NCBI GenBank assembly: GCA_017942025.1
Contig: JAGAVH010000016.1
Coordinates: 62,001-126,000 of the forward strand
DNA from: Ruminiclostridium sp.
GTDB taxonomy: Bacteria > Bacillota > Clostridia > Oscillospirales > Ruminococcaceae
Direction of reading: 5' to 3'
DNA length: 64,000 bases
Positions within the stretch are counted from its first letter, which is position 1. Each line of letters starts with the position of its first letter. Under the pieces are notes generated by a model that saw nothing but the letters and a program-made list of their open reading frames with translations, had not been told where the DNA came from and did no database searches. Below are positions 8,551-16,964 of the stretch, in pieces. Made by a program: the position numbers and the translations under genes.

Positions 8551-9495
8551 TTATCTGATATCGTGACCTGTAAGAGCAAGGAACACCGCATCGAGGTCGG
8601 GAGTCTCGCAATTTACGGATGTAAGCGGTAAACCGAATTTTCTTATTTCGTCTATGATATATGTGAAATCATTTTCTGTAAGCTTTACATCTATCTTTAT
8701 TACGTTTTCATCAACACTGGCGCCGTTTACACCGGGTAAAGCAGAAAGTGTGGTGGTGAGCTTATTTATATCAAAATCGGCTGACCACTTTGTCTTCACT
8801 CTTATTGTTCTGCAATCGGTAATCATAGAAACAAGCTCCTGCTCCGTACCACTTGCAACAAGCTGTCCGTGGTCAATAATCGCTATTCTGTCACAGATTG
8901 TTTCAACCTCATGCATATAATGGGATGTGTAAATAACTGTAGCGCCCTTTTCTTTTAAGGTAAGTATAGAGTTCATTATATGTTCTCTTGACTGGGCGTC
9001 AACGCCTACTGTAGGCTCATCCATAACTATAAGCTTAGGGTGATGTGCTATTCCGCAGGCAATATTCAGTCTTCTTTTCATACCGCCTGACATTTTCTTA
9101 GGCTTTAAGTCTGCCTTGTCGGCAAGTCCCGTAAACTGTAACGCTTTCATTGCGCTCTCGTGAAGTTCTTTGCCTTTCAGTCCGTAGAGCGATGCAAAGA
9201 ACTTTACGTTTTCAAGTGCTGTAAGATAAGGATAAAGTGCAATTTCCTGAGGAACAACGCCCACAAGTCCACGAATTTGTGAGCAATTTTTGATAATGTC
9301 AAAACCGTTGATTTTGACGCTTCCGCCATTAAAATCGTCAAGAGTGGTTATAACGTTTATAGTGGTTGATTTTCCTGCGCCGTTGGGACCGATAAGACCA
9401 AATATCTCGCCTTCTTCTACCTCAAAGCTGAGATTATCAACCGCACAGAATTCTCCGTAATTCTTTACAAGTTTTTTCACTTCTACAAAAGCCAT
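8551..9495 (-). CDS. ABC transporter ATP-binding protein of a Lnr-like exporter
   Basis: 314 residues. Walker A GPNGAGKST, Q-loop in VVPQEIALYPYLT, signature MSGGM (LSGGQ variant), Walker B LIVMDEPTVGVD and switch His in TSHYMHEV are all present. The ~80-residue C-terminal extension is typical of drug-export ATPases of the DrrA/LnrL group. It is the first gene of a seven-gene minus-strand unit. Upstream there is a plausible promoter (TACACA-17-TAAAAT) and a clear AAAGGA ribosome site. Confidence 0.93.
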   Translation of the reverse strand: MAFVEVKKLVKNYGEFCAVDNLSFEVEEGEIFGLIGPNGAGKSTTINVITTLDDFNGGSVKINGFDIIKNCSQIRGLVGVVPQEIALYPYLTALENVKFFASLYGLKGKELHESAMKALQFTGLADKADLKPKKMSGGMKRRLNIACGIAHHPKLIVMDEPTVGVDAQSREHIMNSILTLKEKGATVIYTSHYMHEVETICDRIAIIDHGQLVASGTEQELVSMITDCRTIRVKTKWSADFDINKLTTTLSALPGVNGASVDENVIKIDVKLTENDFTYIIDEIRKFGLPLTSVNCETPDLDAVFLALTGHDIR

Positions 9496-9613
9496 AGTAA
9501 ATTTCCTTTCTCAATTTCCTTTCGGGTTTCTGTCATTATTTTAACATAAAAATCTGTCTTTGTGTAGTTACAATTGAAATAACTTTGATATGACAAATGT
9601 AATATCCTTTTAT

Positions 9614-9651
9614 GAAAAAAGCAAAAGCCAAGGGATACACCCCTGGCTTTC
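9614..9651 (-). terminator. Terminator of the DUF6033-like gene
   Basis: On the minus strand AAAGCCAGGGG and CCCTTGGCTTT pair with one bulge, followed by TGCTTTTTT. It lies just after the stop at 9667 and before the exporter operon promoter. Confidence 0.75.
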
Positions 9652-9666
9652 TACTCGATATTAACC

Positions 9667-10419
9667 CTATGCCTTAAAATCAAACGGATGTTTTTCAGCA
9701 GGTGCGGCAGTAGGTACGTAGTCTTCAAACGCATCCTCCTGCTTTTTGCCAAAATCAAGTCTGTCTATTTTAAGCGCTTCATCGTTATTTTTTCCTATTT
9801 TAATGCGGTCCTTCGAGCTCTCATCGTTTTTACCTGTGATAAGAGCTATAAGCTCCTCTACCGTAGAAGCTTTGACAAGGCGTTCCTTGAACTCTGCCTT
9901 TTCCTTCTTTTCGGCTTCCTCAGCCTTCTTCTCTCTGGACTTTTCTCTCGCCTGCTCTACTCTTTCGTCTTTTTTCAGACCTTCTTTAAGCAGTGCGTAG
10001 TAGGATACTTTTCCTTCACTATCAACGCTGATGCCATAGCTTTCTACCTTGTCAGCATCTTCACCGAGTTTTTCCTTGATATCAGACAAATCGGTGATAG
10101 CGTTTTCTATAATACCTTCAAATTTTGCTCTTTCTTCTTCATCCGTTGCCATTTTTTCAATGGTTTCAGGAGTGATAACACAGTTATACTCACCCTTGCC
10201 GCCTGAAAGATGCTTCTGTGCCTCTTCGTCAGAGTCAAAGTCAGCAACTATGAAATCAACGTTCTTATACTTTTCTCTTAATTCGCTGAGATACTTCTGC
10301 GCCGTTTCGCTGAGCTGTACAGTTGTTTCTTCCTTCTTTTCGGTTTTCTGAGGCTTGTTTATTTTGAGCTTTTCATAAACGTTTGTTGCCTTTGTGCCGT
10401 TATTAACCTGATTTATCAT
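9667..10419 (-). CDS. DUF6033-like hypothetical protein, sigma-D-type promoter
   Basis: About 250 residues. I favour the ATG at 10419 (MINQVNNGTK), with AAAGGA 11 bases upstream; a TTG at 10443 is also in frame. The middle carries LSETAQKYLSELREKYKNVDFIVADFDS and a beta-rich stretch. Residues ~150-190 are a highly charged Lys/Glu coiled coil, and the C-terminus is polar and probably disordered. There is no signal peptide or membrane helix. I recall this pattern as DUF6033, function unknown. The promoter upstream is of motility (sigma-D) type, which suggests a link to flagellar or cell-separation genes. Confidence 0.65.
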   Translation of the reverse strand: MINQVNNGTKATNVYEKLKINKPQKTEKKEETTVQLSETAQKYLSELREKYKNVDFIVADFDSDEEAQKHLSGGKGEYNCVITPETIEKMATDEEERAKFEGIIENAITDLSDIKEKLGEDADKVESYGISVDSEGKVSYYALLKEGLKKDERVEQAREKSREKKAEEAEKKEKAEFKERLVKASTVEELIALITGKNDESSKDRIKIGKNNDEALKIDRLDFGKKQEDAFEDYVPTAAPAEKHPFDFKA

Positions 10420-10468
10420 TTTGCCGACCATCCTTTCAAGCAATGAAGAAATATTCCTTCTTGATATT

Positions 10469-10495
10469 ATATCGGCAGTAAAACGTAAAAGTTTA
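10469..10495 (-). promoter_or_regulatory. Sigma-D (sigma-28) type promoter
   Basis: On the minus strand TAAA (10495-10492), exactly 15 bases, then GCCGATAT (10476-10469). This equals the Bacillus SigD consensus TAAA-N15-GCCGATAT. It lies ~50 bases upstream of the DUF6033-like start. A sigma-A reading is poor because no -35 accompanies the embedded TATAAT. Confidence 0.6.
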
Positions 10496-10518
10496 GCGTA
10501 TATATAAATGTGTCCTTT

Positions 10519-10716
10519 TTATGCTTTATATCCCCTGCTGTCAGACTCTGTCAGAAGCATTGCCACAGTTTCGTTGTTACTGCGCTGGATATACTGAAGC
10601 TTTGACTGTATATCAGCATTCGCAGAGGAACATAAAATTTCGGAATACTTTAATGAAAGCTCCTTCTCGTCAGAAATAAGTCCCCCAAAAATACTTTTTT
10701 CCATATAATAACCCAT
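10519..10716 (-). CDS. Small spore-coat-like protein (second of a pair)
   Basis: 65 residues, helical, rich in Ser, Glu and Leu, without membrane helix or Cys motif beyond one Cys. Its ribosome site AAAGGGG overlaps the stop codon of the upstream small gene, so the two are translated in tandem. Size and pairing resemble the small CotF/ferritin-like coat proteins of Clostridia that occur as neighbouring genes; assignment to spores is inference from that resemblance. Confidence 0.55.
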   Translation of the reverse strand: MGYYMEKSIFGGLISDEKELSLKYSEILCSSANADIQSKLQYIQRSNNETVAMLLTESDSRGYKA

Positions 10717-10720
10717 AAAT

Positions 10721-10909
10721 TTACCCCTTTATAAATTCTTCAAGCAACGTGTACTGGTTTTTATGAGCTGCAGCACATCTCTGTAATTTGTCTTTAAGCT
10801 GTGGATCAGTTACAATTTTGCTGTATTCTTCATATTTATAGTAAATATTTTTTTCACAATCTATTATTTCAGACAGACTATTGAGCTCTGATAGGGTGAA
10901 GTTAGCCAT
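10721..10909 (-). CDS. Small CotF/ferritin-like spore-coat-like protein
   Basis: 62 residues forming two amphipathic helices: LSELNSLSEIIDCEKNIYYKYEEYSK and a second ending in HKNQYTLLEEFIKG. The E..(x2)..Y and H..Q..LL spacing resembles the short ferritin-like fold of CotF-type coat proteins. AAAGGA lies 12 bases upstream. It is divergent from lepA with ~125 bases between them. Confidence 0.6.
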   Translation of the reverse strand: MANFTLSELNSLSEIIDCEKNIYYKYEEYSKIVTDPQLKDKLQRCAAAHKNQYTLLEEFIKG

Positions 10910-10966
10910 AGTTTTATAGTATCCTTTACTTTTTTATTGTTTTTCATTGAAATTCGCAAATATTAT

Positions 10967-10995
10967 TTGATTTTTCATTCAGAATATGCTATAAT
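10967..10995 (+). promoter_or_regulatory. Sigma-A promoter of lepA
   Basis: TTGATT (10967-10972), 17 bases, TATAAT (10990-10995), preceded by TG as an extended -10. The lepA start lies ~40 bases downstream. Confidence 0.8.
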
Positions 10996-11036
10996 TTTTA
11001 TGTTTAAAATTTTTCAAAGGAAATGAGGACAACAGC

Positions 11037-12851
11037 TTGTCAAACAGTGAATATTTAAGCAATATCCGAAACTTTTGTATCATCGCACATATAGATCACG
11101 GCAAATCTACTCTGGCTGACAGAATCTTAGAGCAGACCGAAACAGTAGCTCACAGAGAGATGGAAGAACAGATACTTGATAATATGGAGCTTGAAAGAGA
11201 GCGTGGTATCACAATCAAGGCTCGTGCTGTAAGGCTCAATTACAAGGCTGACGACGGAAATTTATACGTTTTCAACCTTATTGATACTCCAGGTCACGTT
11301 GACTTCAACTACGAGGTATCCCGTTCCTTAAACGCTTGTGAAGGCGCTATACTCATTGTAGATGCATCTCAGGGTATTGAGGCGCAGACACTTGCTAATA
11401 CCTATCTTGCTATTGAGCAGAATCTTGAGGTTGTTCCCGTTATCAACAAGATAGACCTCCCCTCTGCCCAGCCTGACGTGGTAAAGGAAGAAATTGAGAA
11501 CGTAATAGGCATCCCGGCAGACGAAGCTCCGCTTATTTCTGCAAAGATGGGCATAAATATAAAGGACGTTATGGAACAGATAGTAAAATACGTTCCTGCG
11601 CCCAAGGGTAATCCCGACGAAAAGCTGAAGGCACTTATTTTCGACAGCTATTACGATTCATATAAAGGTGTTATCGTACACGTAAGAGTCAAAGAAGGTA
11701 CTCTTCGTGTGGGTGATAAAATAAGAATGATGGCAACCGGCGCAACCTTTGACGTTGTAGAGCTTGGATATATGGGTGCAAAAACTCTTGAATCCGCAAA
11801 CGAGCTTCGTGCAGGTGAAGTTGGATATATTGCCGCATCCATTAAATCAATCGGCGATACAAAGGTCGGTGATACAGTAACTATCGCTGACAATCCCGCA
11901 GACGAGCCTCTTGAAGGTTATAGGAACGTAAACCCGATGGTATTCAGCGGTATTTATCCCGCCGATGGCGCAAAGTACGTGGATTTAAGAGAGGCGCTTG
12001 AAAAGCTTCAGCTTAACGACGCTTCCCTTACCTTTGAGCCTGAAACGTCTATAGCTCTCGGCTTCGGCTTCAGATGCGGCTTCTTAGGACTTCTCCATAT
12101 GGAAATTATTCAGGAAAGACTTGAAAGAGAGTACAATCTTGACCTGATTACAACCGCTCCCTCGGTTGTTTACAAAATCACAAAGACAGACGGAGAAACA
12201 GTATATATCGATAACCCCACAAATTATCCCGACGTTTCAGAAATTGAAATTGCCGAAGAGCCTATGGTAAAGGCAAATATCTATACTCCTTCCGAATACG
12301 TAGGTAATATTATGGATCTCTGTCAGGAAAGAAGAGGCATATTCAAGGATATGAAATATCTTGACTTAAACAGAGTTGAGCTTCATTACAATCTGCCTCT
12401 TAATGAAATAGTGTACGACTTCTTTGATGCATTAAAATCAAGAACAAAGGGATATGCAAGCTACGATTACGAGGTTTCGGGCTTTGTTCCTTCAAAGCTT
12501 GTAAAGCTCGATATTCTGCTTAACGGCGATATCGTCGACGCTCTTTCCTTTATCGTTCACGCTGATAAGGCGTATTCAAGGGCAAGAAAAATCGCAGAAA
12601 AGCTGAAGGATAATATCCCAAGACAGTTATTTGAAGTTCCTATTCAGGCGGCAGTCGGCGGTAAGATAATCGCCCGTGAAACCGTAAAGGCTATGAGAAA
12701 GGACGTACTTGCCAAGTGCTACGGCGGTGATATTACCCGTAAGAAAAAGCTTCTTGAAAAACAGAAGGAAGGTAAAAAACGTATGCGCCAGCTTGGTAGC
12801 GTAGAAGTTCCTCAGGAAGCGTTTATGGCGGTATTAAAGCTCGATGAATAA
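11037..12851 (+). CDS. lepA: Elongation factor 4 (LepA) GTPase
   Basis: 604 residues, the full family length. G1 [10 protein letters not shown]2 region ERERGITI, G3 DTPGHVDF and G4 NKID are intact, followed by EF-G-like domains and the LepA-specific C-terminal domain ending in [19 protein letters not shown]. LepA binds ribosomes and can promote back-translocation or assist initiation under stress. The start is TTG at 11037, with TGAGGAC upstream. The ATG of hemW lies inside the last codons, a conserved lepA-hemW arrangement in Firmicutes. Confidence 0.97.
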   Translation: MSNSEYLSNIRNFCIIAHIDHGKSTLADRILEQTETVAHREMEEQILDNMELERERGITIKARAVRLNYKADDGNLYVFNLIDTPGHVDFNYEVSRSLNACEGAILIVDASQGIEAQTLANTYLAIEQNLEVVPVINKIDLPSAQPDVVKEEIENVIGIPADEAPLISAKMGINIKDVMEQIVKYVPAPKGNPDEKLKALIFDSYYDSYKGVIVHVRVKEGTLRVGDKIRMMATGATFDVVELGYMGAKTLESANELRAGEVGYIAASIKSIGDTKVGDTVTIADNPADEPLEGYRNVNPMVFSGIYPADGAKYVDLREALEKLQLNDASLTFEPETSIALGFGFRCGFLGLLHMEIIQERLEREYNLDLITTAPSVVYKITKTDGETVYIDNPTNYPDVSEIEIAEEPMVKANIYTPSEYVGNIMDLCQERRGIFKDMKYLDLNRVELHYNLPLNEIVYDFFDALKSRTKGYASYDYEVSGFVPSKLVKLDILLNGDIVDALSFIVHADKAYSRARKIAEKLKDNIPRQLFEVPIQAAVGGKIIARETVKAMRKDVLAKCYGGDITRKKKLLEKQKEGKKRMRQLGSVEVPQEAFMAVLKLDE

Positions 12852-13932
12852 GCCTACAGGACTTTATATCCATATCCCCTTTTGTAAGTCGAAATGTCCC
12901 TACTGCGACTTTTATTCCCTTGCGAATGCAGATGAATATAAGAAAGAATATAAAAAAGCGGTTATAAGAAATCTTGACTATTATTCTGATATAACCTTTG
13001 ATACTGTTTATTTCGGTGGCGGAACGCCCATACTATTATGGCGTGAGATATGCGGAATTTTAGACAGTATCGGTGACAGAATCACGAATAATGCGGAAAT
13101 AACCATCGAAGCAAACCCGTGCAGTACCGATTTCAACGCACTTTGTTCATTAAAACAAAGCGGCGTGAACAGAATATCCTTTGGCCTTCAGAGTGGAGTT
13201 GACGATGAGCTTAAAGCTCTCGGCAGACGGCATAGCAGTAAATCAGGACTTGAGGCTGTTTTAGCCGCAGAAAAAGCAGGCTTTAAAAACGTATCAGCTG
13301 ATATTATGCTCGGAATCCCATTCCAGACTGAAAAAAGTCTTAAAGAATCCCTTTCTTATCTGACCGATATGCCAATCAGCCACATTTCGGCGTATATGCT
13401 GAAAATCGAACCCGGTACACCCTTCGCCCAAAAAATGGTTGCTCCTGCCAATGATGAACAGATGTCCGAATTCTATTTAAAGGCTGTCAGCCACTTTCAG
13501 CAGAATGGTTATTTTCAGTACGAGATAAGCAATTTTTCTTTAAAAGGCTACGAAAGCAGGCATAATTTAAAATACTGGAACTGCGAAGAATATATAGGAA
13601 TAGGTCCCTCGGCACATTCTTATTATAACGGCAAACGTTTTTCGGTAGACAGAAATCTTCACGGATTTATCGGTAGTCCCCTTCAGGAAACCATCGTAAC
13701 AGATGATAATCCCGGTGGCTATGATGAATGGGCAATGCTGAAATTAAGACTTTCCGAAGGAATTGATTTTAAAACGGCAAAGTCAAGATATAATATAGGT
13801 AAAGAACAGATTCTCAGTCGTTGCAGGCTTATTCCAAAGGAATATTTAGAAATAACAGATACGGGAATAAGACTTACAACCAAAGGATTTTTGGTATCAA
13901 ATGCTATTATCGGCATTATTTCAGATATATAA
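12844..13932 (+). CDS. hemW: Radical SAM heme chaperone HemW-like protein
   Basis: 362 residues. The radical SAM cluster motif is CKSKCPYC (Cx3Cx2C) after GLYIHIPF, followed by YFGGGTP (SAM contact) and a C-terminal HemW-type wing. It lacks the extra features of true HemN coproporphyrinogen oxidase. HemW binds heme and a 4Fe-4S cluster and delivers heme to respiratory enzymes. The gene overlaps lepA by eight bases, so translation is coupled. Confidence 0.93.
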   Translation: MNKPTGLYIHIPFCKSKCPYCDFYSLANADEYKKEYKKAVIRNLDYYSDITFDTVYFGGGTPILLWREICGILDSIGDRITNNAEITIEANPCSTDFNALCSLKQSGVNRISFGLQSGVDDELKALGRRHSSKSGLEAVLAAEKAGFKNVSADIMLGIPFQTEKSLKESLSYLTDMPISHISAYMLKIEPGTPFAQKMVAPANDEQMSEFYLKAVSHFQQNGYFQYEISNFSLKGYESRHNLKYWNCEEYIGIGPSAHSYYNGKRFSVDRNLHGFIGSPLQETIVTDDNPGGYDEWAMLKLRLSEGIDFKTAKSRYNIGKEQILSRCRLIPKEYLEITDTGIRLTTKGFLVSNAIIGIISDI

Positions 13933-13943
13933 CGGAGGTAAAT

Positions 13944-16316
13944 ATGAATAAGGAAATGTTAAAGCAGGACATTATATCAAATCTTTCTGAAAAATATGAC
14001 GTTACTGCAGATAAGGCTGAAAGCTATCAGCTTCACGATGCACTTTCAAAGGCGGTTATGAAGCAGATTTCAACTGACTGGAAGTTAAGCAGAAAGGCAC
14101 ATATTGATACAAGAAGAGCCTGCTATTTTTCAATGGAATTTTTAGTAGGCAGAGCCATATATAACAATCTTCTCTGTCTTGGAATCGAAAACGATGTAAA
14201 CGAGGTTTTAAATTCTCTCGGTGCTGACGTAAAGGCTATGGAGGATATCGAAGACGCCGCTTTAGGTAACGGTGGTCTTGGAAGACTTGCGGCATGCTTT
14301 TTGGACAGTGCGGCTACTCTTTCTCTTCCCCTTGACGGCTACGGAATCCGCTATAAATACGGTCTTTTCAAGCAGTCTATAGTTGACGGCTTCCAGAAAG
14401 AAGAGGCTGACGATTGGACAAAGTATGGTGATGCATGGAGCAAAAGATGTGAAGCAGAGGCTGTTGATATTTCCTTTGCAGATCAGACGGTGAGAGCCGT
14501 TCCTTACGATATGCCCGTTATCGGCTACGATACAAAGAATATCGGCACGTTAAGACTCTGGCAGGCTGAACCTGTCAAGAAATTCGACTTTATCCTTTTC
14601 AATAATCAGGATTATATCAAAGCAAGCGCTGAACAGATAAAGGCAGAGGATATCTCTCGTGTGCTTTATCCCAACGATGATACAAGAGAAGGAAAGATTT
14701 TACGCTTTAAGCAGCAGTATTTCTTCTGCGCCGCTTCCCTTTCCGACATTGTAAAGAAATACAAGGCGCAGGGCAATGATATAAGAAAGTTCTACGAAAA
14801 GGTTTCTATCCAGCTCAACGATACACACCCCGTAATTTCTATCCCCGAGCTTATCAGAATACTTGTGGACACAGAAGGGCTTACCTTCGCTGAAGCTCTC
14901 GAAATAGCTAAAAAGACCTTCAATTACACCAACCACACAGTAATGGCAGAGGCTATGGAAAAATGGAGTATAGACATCGTAAGCGAGGTGCTTCCCAGAA
15001 TCTACGAAATCATCTTACAGATAAACGAAGCCTTTATTGCTGATATGTATGGCAGGAAGCTTTCCAGAGCGAAAATTGACAGCATGAAGATGATAGCAGG
15101 CGGCGTAGTTCATATGGCAAGAATGGCTGTTTACTGCTCATCCTACACAAACGGCGTTGCAAGACTTCATACCGAAATCTTAAAGGATGACGTGTTAAAG
15201 GATTGGTACGAGCTTTATCCCGAGCGTTTCCAGAACAAGACAAACGGTATTACTCCCCGCCGCTGGATAGCTTTATGCAATAAGGAATTATCCGCTCTTA
15301 TCACAGAACAGCTTGGCAGCGAAGAGTGGAAAAAGGATCTTACAATGCTCAGAAAATTAGAGCATCTTCGTGGCGACAACGCTATGATGCAGAGATTTTT
15401 AGATATCAAGGCTGAAAAGAAGAGACAGCTTACTGATTTCATCGAAGAAAGAGAAAATGTAAGACTTGATTCTGACAGTATTTTTGATATTCAGATAAAG
15501 AGACTGCACGAATACAAAAGACAGCTTTTAAACGCTTTCAGCATTCTTTATATCTACTACGGTATCAAGGATGGCAGTATCAAGGACTTCTACCCCACTA
15601 CCTTCATTTTTGGTGCAAAGTCCGCTCCCGGCTACAGAAGAGCTAAGGCTATCATCAAGTTTATAAATGAGATTGGCAGAATCATCAACGAGGATGAGGA
15701 AGTAAACAAGCTTATAAAGGTTATATTCGTACAGAACTACAACGTTTCTTATGCTGAAAAGTTGGTTACTGCCGCTGATATTTCAGAGCAGATTTCTACC
15801 GCAGGTACAGAAGCGTCAGGTACTGGTAATATGAAGTTTATGCTCAACGGTACGGTTACACTCGGTACCTTCGACGGCGCAAATGTTGAAATCGTAGAAG
15901 AAGCAGGCGAAGATAACAACTACATCTTCGGTGCAAGAGTTGAAGAGCTTGAAAAGATTATGAAGGACTACGATCCCAGAGAGATTCTTGCTACAAATGA
16001 AAAGATAGCAAGAGTTATAAACACTCTTATCGACGGTACGGTAAGCGATGGCGGTTCAGGCGACTTCAGAGAGCTTTACTTTGCTCTTACAGACGGTGCA
16101 AGCTGGCACGTGCCCGATCACTATTACCTCATCGGCGATCTTGAAAGCTACGTAGAAGCAAAGCTGAGGGCAAACAGCGATTATAAGAATGCAAGACTCG
16201 ATTTTGCAAGAAAGTGCTGGGCAAATATGTGCTTCTCAGGTAAATTCAGCTCTGACAGAACTATTGACGATTACGCAAAAGAAATCTGGAAGATTGAGCC
16301 TGTAGAGATCAAGTAA
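13944..16316 (+). CDS. glgP: Glycogen/alpha-glucan phosphorylase
   Basis: 790 residues, normal for bacterial GlgP. The start at ATG 13944 follows AACGGAGGT. Characteristic stretches are ALGNGGLGRLAACFLDS, the NDTHP loop and EASGTGNMKFMLNG, whose Lys anchors pyridoxal phosphate. It releases glucose-1-phosphate from glycogen or maltodextrin in the cytoplasm. It lies 11 bases after hemW and may be read from the lepA promoter. No other glycogen gene is nearby. Confidence 0.97.
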   Translation: MNKEMLKQDIISNLSEKYDVTADKAESYQLHDALSKAVMKQISTDWKLSRKAHIDTRRACYFSMEFLVGRAIYNNLLCLGIENDVNEVLNSLGADVKAMEDIEDAALGNGGLGRLAACFLDSAATLSLPLDGYGIRYKYGLFKQSIVDGFQKEEADDWTKYGDAWSKRCEAEAVDISFADQTVRAVPYDMPVIGYDTKNIGTLRLWQAEPVKKFDFILFNNQDYIKASAEQIKAEDISRVLYPNDDTREGKILRFKQQYFFCAASLSDIVKKYKAQGNDIRKFYEKVSIQLNDTHPVISIPELIRILVDTEGLTFAEALEIAKKTFNYTNHTVMAEAMEKWSIDIVSEVLPRIYEIILQINEAFIADMYGRKLSRAKIDSMKMIAGGVVHMARMAVYCSSYTNGVARLHTEILKDDVLKDWYELYPERFQNKTNGITPRRWIALCNKELSALITEQLGSEEWKKDLTMLRKLEHLRGDNAMMQRFLDIKAEKKRQLTDFIEERENVRLDSDSIFDIQIKRLHEYKRQLLNAFSILYIYYGIKDGSIKDFYPTTFIFGAKSAPGYRRAKAIIKFINEIGRIINEDEEVNKLIKVIFVQNYNVSYAEKLVTAADISEQISTAGTEASGTGNMKFMLNGTVTLGTFDGANVEIVEEAGEDNNYIFGARVEELEKIMKDYDPREILATNEKIARVINTLIDGTVSDGGSGDFRELYFALTDGASWHVPDHYYLIGDLESYVEAKLRANSDYKNARLDFARKCWANMCFSGKFSSDRTIDDYAKEIWKIEPVEIK

Positions 16317-16327
16317 ATATAAAAATC

Positions 16328-16358
16328 ATCCGCTCCTTTAAAAAGGGGCGGATTTTTT
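16328..16358 (+). terminator. Terminator after glgP
   Basis: ATCCGCTCC pairs with GGGGCGGAT (with a wobble), followed by six T. Confidence 0.85.
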
Positions 16359-16748
16359 CACCTCATCCGTCAGCTACGCCGACACCTTCTCCTCAAGGAG
16401 AAGGTTTCAGACTGAAGACAAACTCACGCACCGCAAAAATGCAAGCGTTTTGTAATAGCTTTATCTTTTAAACGAAAATTTCATTATAAAAGTTTAGGGG
16501 AGCCGCAAACGGCTCCCCTAAAGCATTTTTGCTTACTTCGTCAACTGACGCTTACCGTACCTTATGCGAACACCTTGTCGTGCGTCGTCCTGACGCACTT
16601 TGTGTGTTCGCTTTACGGCATCCTTGCCGTTCACGCCGACGGCGTCAGTTTCCTCGTCTGCGTGCGTTTTTCATCGTCTGACAGTGTGTAGACAAATGAC
16701 TTTGTCTACACACTGAAACCTTCTCCTAAAGGAGAAGGTTTTTAAATA
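16359..16748. repeat. Palindrome-rich intergenic mosaic
   Basis: No gene is visible in this ~390-base stretch. It holds a series of perfect inverted repeats: CCTTCTCC/GGAGAAGG at 16385-16404; a 13-bp stem at 16493-16522; a nested fold with outer AACTGACGC (16543-16551)/GCGTCAGTT (16642-16650), inner GCGAACAC/GTGTTCGC (16566-16611) and innermost GTGCGTC/GACGCAC (16580-16598); a 15-bp stem at 16682-16715; and AACCTTCTCC/GGAGAAGGTT at 16717-16740. The first and last hairpins share the same arm, so they bracket the block. Base composition is richer in G+C than the neighbouring genes. It resembles dispersed intergenic repeats of gut Firmicutes; its function is unknown. Confidence 0.7.
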
Positions 16749-16777
16749 TTGACAAATTTCTCCCTTTGTGTTAAAAT
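16749..16777 (+). promoter_or_regulatory. Sigma-A promoter of structured RNA copy A
   Basis: TTGACA (16749-16754), 17 bases, TAAAAT (16772-16777). Transcription would begin near 16784, exactly at the base of the first RNA stem. Confidence 0.8.
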
Positions 16778-16783
16778 AATGGT

Positions 16784-16942
16784 GCGACACAATTCAATAT
16801 TTTGCTATTCGGATGGGAATGCTATTTTTACTTTCATGGTAAAAGTGCATGCTCTTTTCTTGCATTCCTGGAATAGCAGAATTGTGTCGCAGCAATCGGA
16901 GCTTTGCATTTTTCGGTGCGTGGCTTCGGCTGCGCACTTTTT
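16784..16942 (+). ncRNA. Structured leader RNA, copy A (candidate riboswitch/attenuator)
   Basis: P1 GCGACACAATT (16784-16794)/AATTGTGTCGC (16880-16890); P2 TGCTATTC (16803-16810)/GAATAGCA (16871-16878); P3 GGAATGC (16816-16822)/GCATTCC (16862-16868); P4 TTTTAC/GTAAAA (16826-16844). A conserved apical GTGCATGCTCT holds GCTC (16851-16854), which can pair with GAGC (16899-16902) after P1. The 3' end is a terminator: GTGCGTGGC-TTCG-GCTGCGCAC and five T (16916-16942). The next gene's AAAGGA starts eight bases later, so that gene would be reached by read-through. Copy B at 35111 has the same plan with compensatory changes in P2 and P3. I do not recognise the family. Confidence 0.7.
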
Positions 16943-16964
16943 AATTTTGAAAGGAATTTAAACC

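Noticed and set aside
16784..16942. 6S RNA
   Set aside because: 6S RNA pairs its two ends around a large central bubble; here the 5' stem closes ~50 bases before the 3' end and a separate terminator hairpin follows, with a gene start right behind.
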